Below are positions 7,445-8,422 of a stretch of DNA of 8,422 nucleotides, piece after piece. Origin of the DNA: Candidatus Zixiibacteriota bacterium (GTDB taxonomy: Bacteria; Zixibacteria; MSB-5A5; JAABVY01; JAHJOQ01); the NCBI GenBank assembly GCA_024275215.1, contig JAJRZO010000368.1, forward strand, positions 1 to 8,422, in the 5' to 3' direction. Positions within the stretch are counted from its first letter, which is position 1. Each line of letters starts with the position of its first letter. The notes beneath the pieces are model-generated. The model saw only the letters and a list, made by a program, of their open reading frames with translations, was not told where the DNA came from and searched no databases. A program made the position numbers and the translations under genes.

Positions 7445-7470
7445 GGCGTCGGGAATCCCTTCCCGACGCC
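7445..7470. repeat. Strong hairpin, GGCGTCGGGA stem
   Basis: A perfect 10-base-pair inverted repeat, GGCGTCGGGA (7445-7454) with TCCCGACGCC (7461-7470), has a six-base loop ATCCCT. Its central sequence GGAATCCCTTCC is the reverse complement of the centre of the neighbouring hairpin at 7479-7500, although the outer stem bases differ. Confidence 0.85.
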
Positions 7471-7478
7471 AGGAAATT

Positions 7479-7500
7479 CGCCAGGAAGGGATTCCTGGCG
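7479..7500. repeat. Strong hairpin, CGCCAGGAA stem
   Basis: A perfect 9-base-pair inverted repeat, CGCCAGGAA (7479-7487) with TTCCTGGCG (7492-7500), has a four-base loop GGGA. It stands eight bases from the previous hairpin and carries the same central sequence in the opposite orientation, so the two form an inverted pair. Confidence 0.85.
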
Positions 7501-7543
7501 GCGCAAAAATGACACGTAGAGACAATTCCCGCAGTTCCCGTAG

Positions 7544-7566
7544 GTCAGGAACCCTGCGCTCCTGAC
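7544..7566. repeat. CAGGAG hairpin repeat, copy B (inverted relative to copy A)
   Basis: GTCAGGA (7544-7550) pairs with TCCTGAC (7560-7566) across a nine-base loop ACCCTGCGC. On the minus strand, the hairpin with its TTTC flank reproduces copy A at 834-855 almost exactly, with one extra base and two substitutions around the loop. Confidence 0.75.
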
Positions 7567-7604
7567 GAAACCCAGGAGATATACGTGTTCTGCCAGTTCT
7601 TACG

Positions 7605-7619
7605 TTCGCCAAAGGCGAA
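7605..7619. repeat. Small hairpin TTCGCC-AAA-GGCGAA
   Basis: A six-base-pair perfect stem has an AAA loop. The neighbouring hairpin at 7670-7684 has the same design, with six base pairs around AAA but a different stem sequence. Confidence 0.6.
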
Positions 7620-7655
7620 GACGATGTTGCGTATTTCGTGCATGGCAGTCAGTAG

Positions 7656-7696
7656 GTCGGTGTTCTGCAGCAGGCAAAGCCTGCAAGAAACCCGAC
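7656..7696. repeat. Nested hairpin after the tRNA-thiolase-like gene
   Basis: The inner stem GCAGGC (7670-7675) with GCCTGC (7679-7684) has an AAA loop. It is enclosed by an outer GTCGG (7656-7660) with CCGAC (7692-7696). It begins 11 bases beyond the stop codon of the minus-strand gene at 7707. It could protect or end that transcript, but no T tract follows on the minus strand, so I list it as a repeat. Confidence 0.6.
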
Positions 7697-7706
7697 AATC
7701 ACAGAA

Positions 7707-8422
7707 TCAAAGTCTAATCTGTGCGAGCTTTGCATCCTCGGCGGGCGGGACTTCAATCACTTCTTCGTTGTCAGGATATGACACCGTAATGCGAACAGAT
7801 GGCTGGTATTTCTGATCGCAATACCGTGCAGTCAGGCGAGCCGCAAAGAGCACAGCATCCTCAGTCGGTTCTCCGACAAGCAATGTTACCGGTGAGCCTG
7901 TTCCCATTGCTTCAAGCTGAACATCCTCAGGCTTGCGATATTTCTCGATTTTGTCATTCTCTGATTCATCTCTGCCGACAACAATCTTGGTGGTAGGTGA
8001 AAACCTGAAATGCCTGCCGACTTTCAACAGATTCAACGCAGTAAAATCAACATCAGGATCATACTCAAGCAGATCTTTCAAACGTTTTGAATACCCCGGA
8101 TCAGTCAACAGACACCCTGCCGCTGGTGATGGGTAATCATCAAGCCCGAATTCTTCCGCCATTTCCATCTGACGGCGACGAGACCTGCCGCTGATGTTTT
8201 CGAGCATATCGCGATTGATCTTACCTTCGATTTCCGGTATGGTCGGCTTGAGAAGTTTTGCAGACAGCGGTCTGAGCAAACGCCCTTTCAAACCAGCATG
8301 CTTGATAACAAGATTCAGCTTATCGCGAGTCTGAGACATCGGCCTCTGGCCAAGAACTTCGCCGGTTATAATCGCATCCGCGCCGATCTGCTCCATGACA
8401 TACTTAGCTTCTTTCAGCATCA
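7707..8422 (-). CDS. tRNA 2-thiouridylase-like PP-loop protein (MnmA/ThiI-related), 5' partial
   Basis: At least 237 C-terminal residues are present. The frame is open to the right edge, and the ATP-pyrophosphatase SGGxDS loop expected near the N-terminus is missing, so the gene starts outside the window. Visible family features, numbered from the first in-frame Met, are ITGEVLGQRPMSQ (18-30), LLRPLSAKLLKPTIPE (48-63), SGRSRRRQ (77-84), PSPAAGCLLTD (97-107) with a possible functional Cys103, and GRHFRF followed by VGRDESEN (135-154). These resemble the adenine-nucleotide alpha-hydrolase proteins annotated as tRNA thiouridylases in deep-branching bacteria. The last roughly 70 residues (GSPVTLLVGEP onward) look like a DUF814/NFACT-R-type RNA-associated module, which canonical MnmA lacks. 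The likely role is thiolation of a tRNA uridine in the cytoplasm. It may be a paralogue of MnmA rather than its orthologue, so I give no symbol. It is transcribed in the same direction as the transporter gene but separated by the repeat spacer. Confidence 0.82.
   Translation of the reverse strand, partial: MLKEAKYVMEQIGADAIITGEVLGQRPMSQTRDKLNLVIKHAGLKGRLLRPLSAKLLKPTIPEIEGKINRDMLENISGRSRRRQMEMAEEFGLDDYPSPAAGCLLTDPGYSKRLKDLLEYDPDVDFTALNLLKVGRHFRFSPTTKIVVGRDESENDKIEKYRKPEDVQLEAMGTGSPVTLLVGEPTEDAVLFAARLTARYCDQKYQPSVRITVSYPDNEEVIEVPPAEDAKLAQIRL

Larger units (their letters stand above)
7422..7706. other. Hairpin-rich intergenic spacer, non-coding
   Basis: This spacer between two minus-strand genes shows no credible gene. 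It is dense in inverted repeats: two strong adjacent hairpins (7445-7500), a CAGGA hairpin (7544-7566), a TTCGCC/GGCGAA hairpin (7605-7619) and a nested GTCGG/GCAGGC hairpin (7656-7696). Open frames across it follow the repeats and have no recognisable domain. It is best read as a composite of interspersed repeat sequences, perhaps affecting mRNA 3' ends of the upstream gene. Confidence 0.7.

Noticed and set aside
7418..7612. A 64-residue arginine-rich minus-strand frame.
   Set aside because: It lies wholly in hairpin repeats, its composition reflects the inverted repeats, and it lacks a ribosome binding site or known domain.
7445..7696. A CRISPR array, because several palindromic units occur in a row.
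   Set aside because: The units differ in sequence, spacing is irregular, and there are no constant repeats, unique equal-length spacers or cas genes.
7545..7709. The minus-strand frame stays open for 53 codons beyond the TGA of the thiouridylase-like gene, with several early Cys codons.
   Set aside because: The extension runs through hairpin repeats, has no recognisable domain, and the stop sits at a natural C-terminus. Read-through or selenocysteine insertion has no support.

Overview
The window is a stretch of bacterial chromosome from what looks like an uncultivated, probably Candidatus Zixibacteria-like organism. The lineage is inferred from style and not proven. The clues are a secreted M28 peptidase that ends in thrombospondin type 3 repeats plus a two-repeat dockerin-like module, a GC content judged by eye to be just under 50%, a eukaryote-like Ser/Thr kinase, NuoG-like and CooF-like iron-sulfur proteins, and intergenic hairpin repeats. 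No phage, transposase, CRISPR array or restriction system is present.

Layout from left to right: (1) positions 1-809, plus strand, hold the tail of an electron-transfer operon. A NuoG/HoxU-type iron-sulfur protein, cut by the window edge, overlaps by one base a CooF/HycB-like ferredoxin with four [4Fe-4S] motifs. (2) Positions 810-1172 are a 363-base gap with several small hairpin repeats. (3) Positions 1173-2921 encode a membrane-tethered protein with two kinase folds in tandem: a canonical Ser/Thr kinase, then a pseudokinase that has lost the catalytic Asp and the DFG Gly. (4) A tRNA-Glu(UUC) gene lies just downstream, with its own strong promoter overlapping the kinase 3' end. (5) After a run of ten C bases and a sigma70-like promoter comes the 880-residue M28 metallopeptidase, which starts at TTG behind a strong Shine-Dalgarno.

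The right part is on the minus strand. An 11-helix sodium-coupled NSS/SNF transporter converges on the peptidase, with a terminator-like hairpin between them. Upstream of it lies a 285-base hairpin-rich spacer, then the 3' end of a tRNA 2-thiouridylase-like (MnmA/ThiI-related) gene that runs off the right edge. The peptidase and an amino-acid-type transporter as neighbours would suit use of external peptides, but they are separate convergent transcription units, so that link is only a suggestion.

No clear new multi-gene defence or biosynthetic system is visible. The points most worth following are the kinase-pseudokinase tandem, the hairpin repeat family found in opposite orientations in the two large intergenic gaps, and the C10 tract next to the peptidase promoter.
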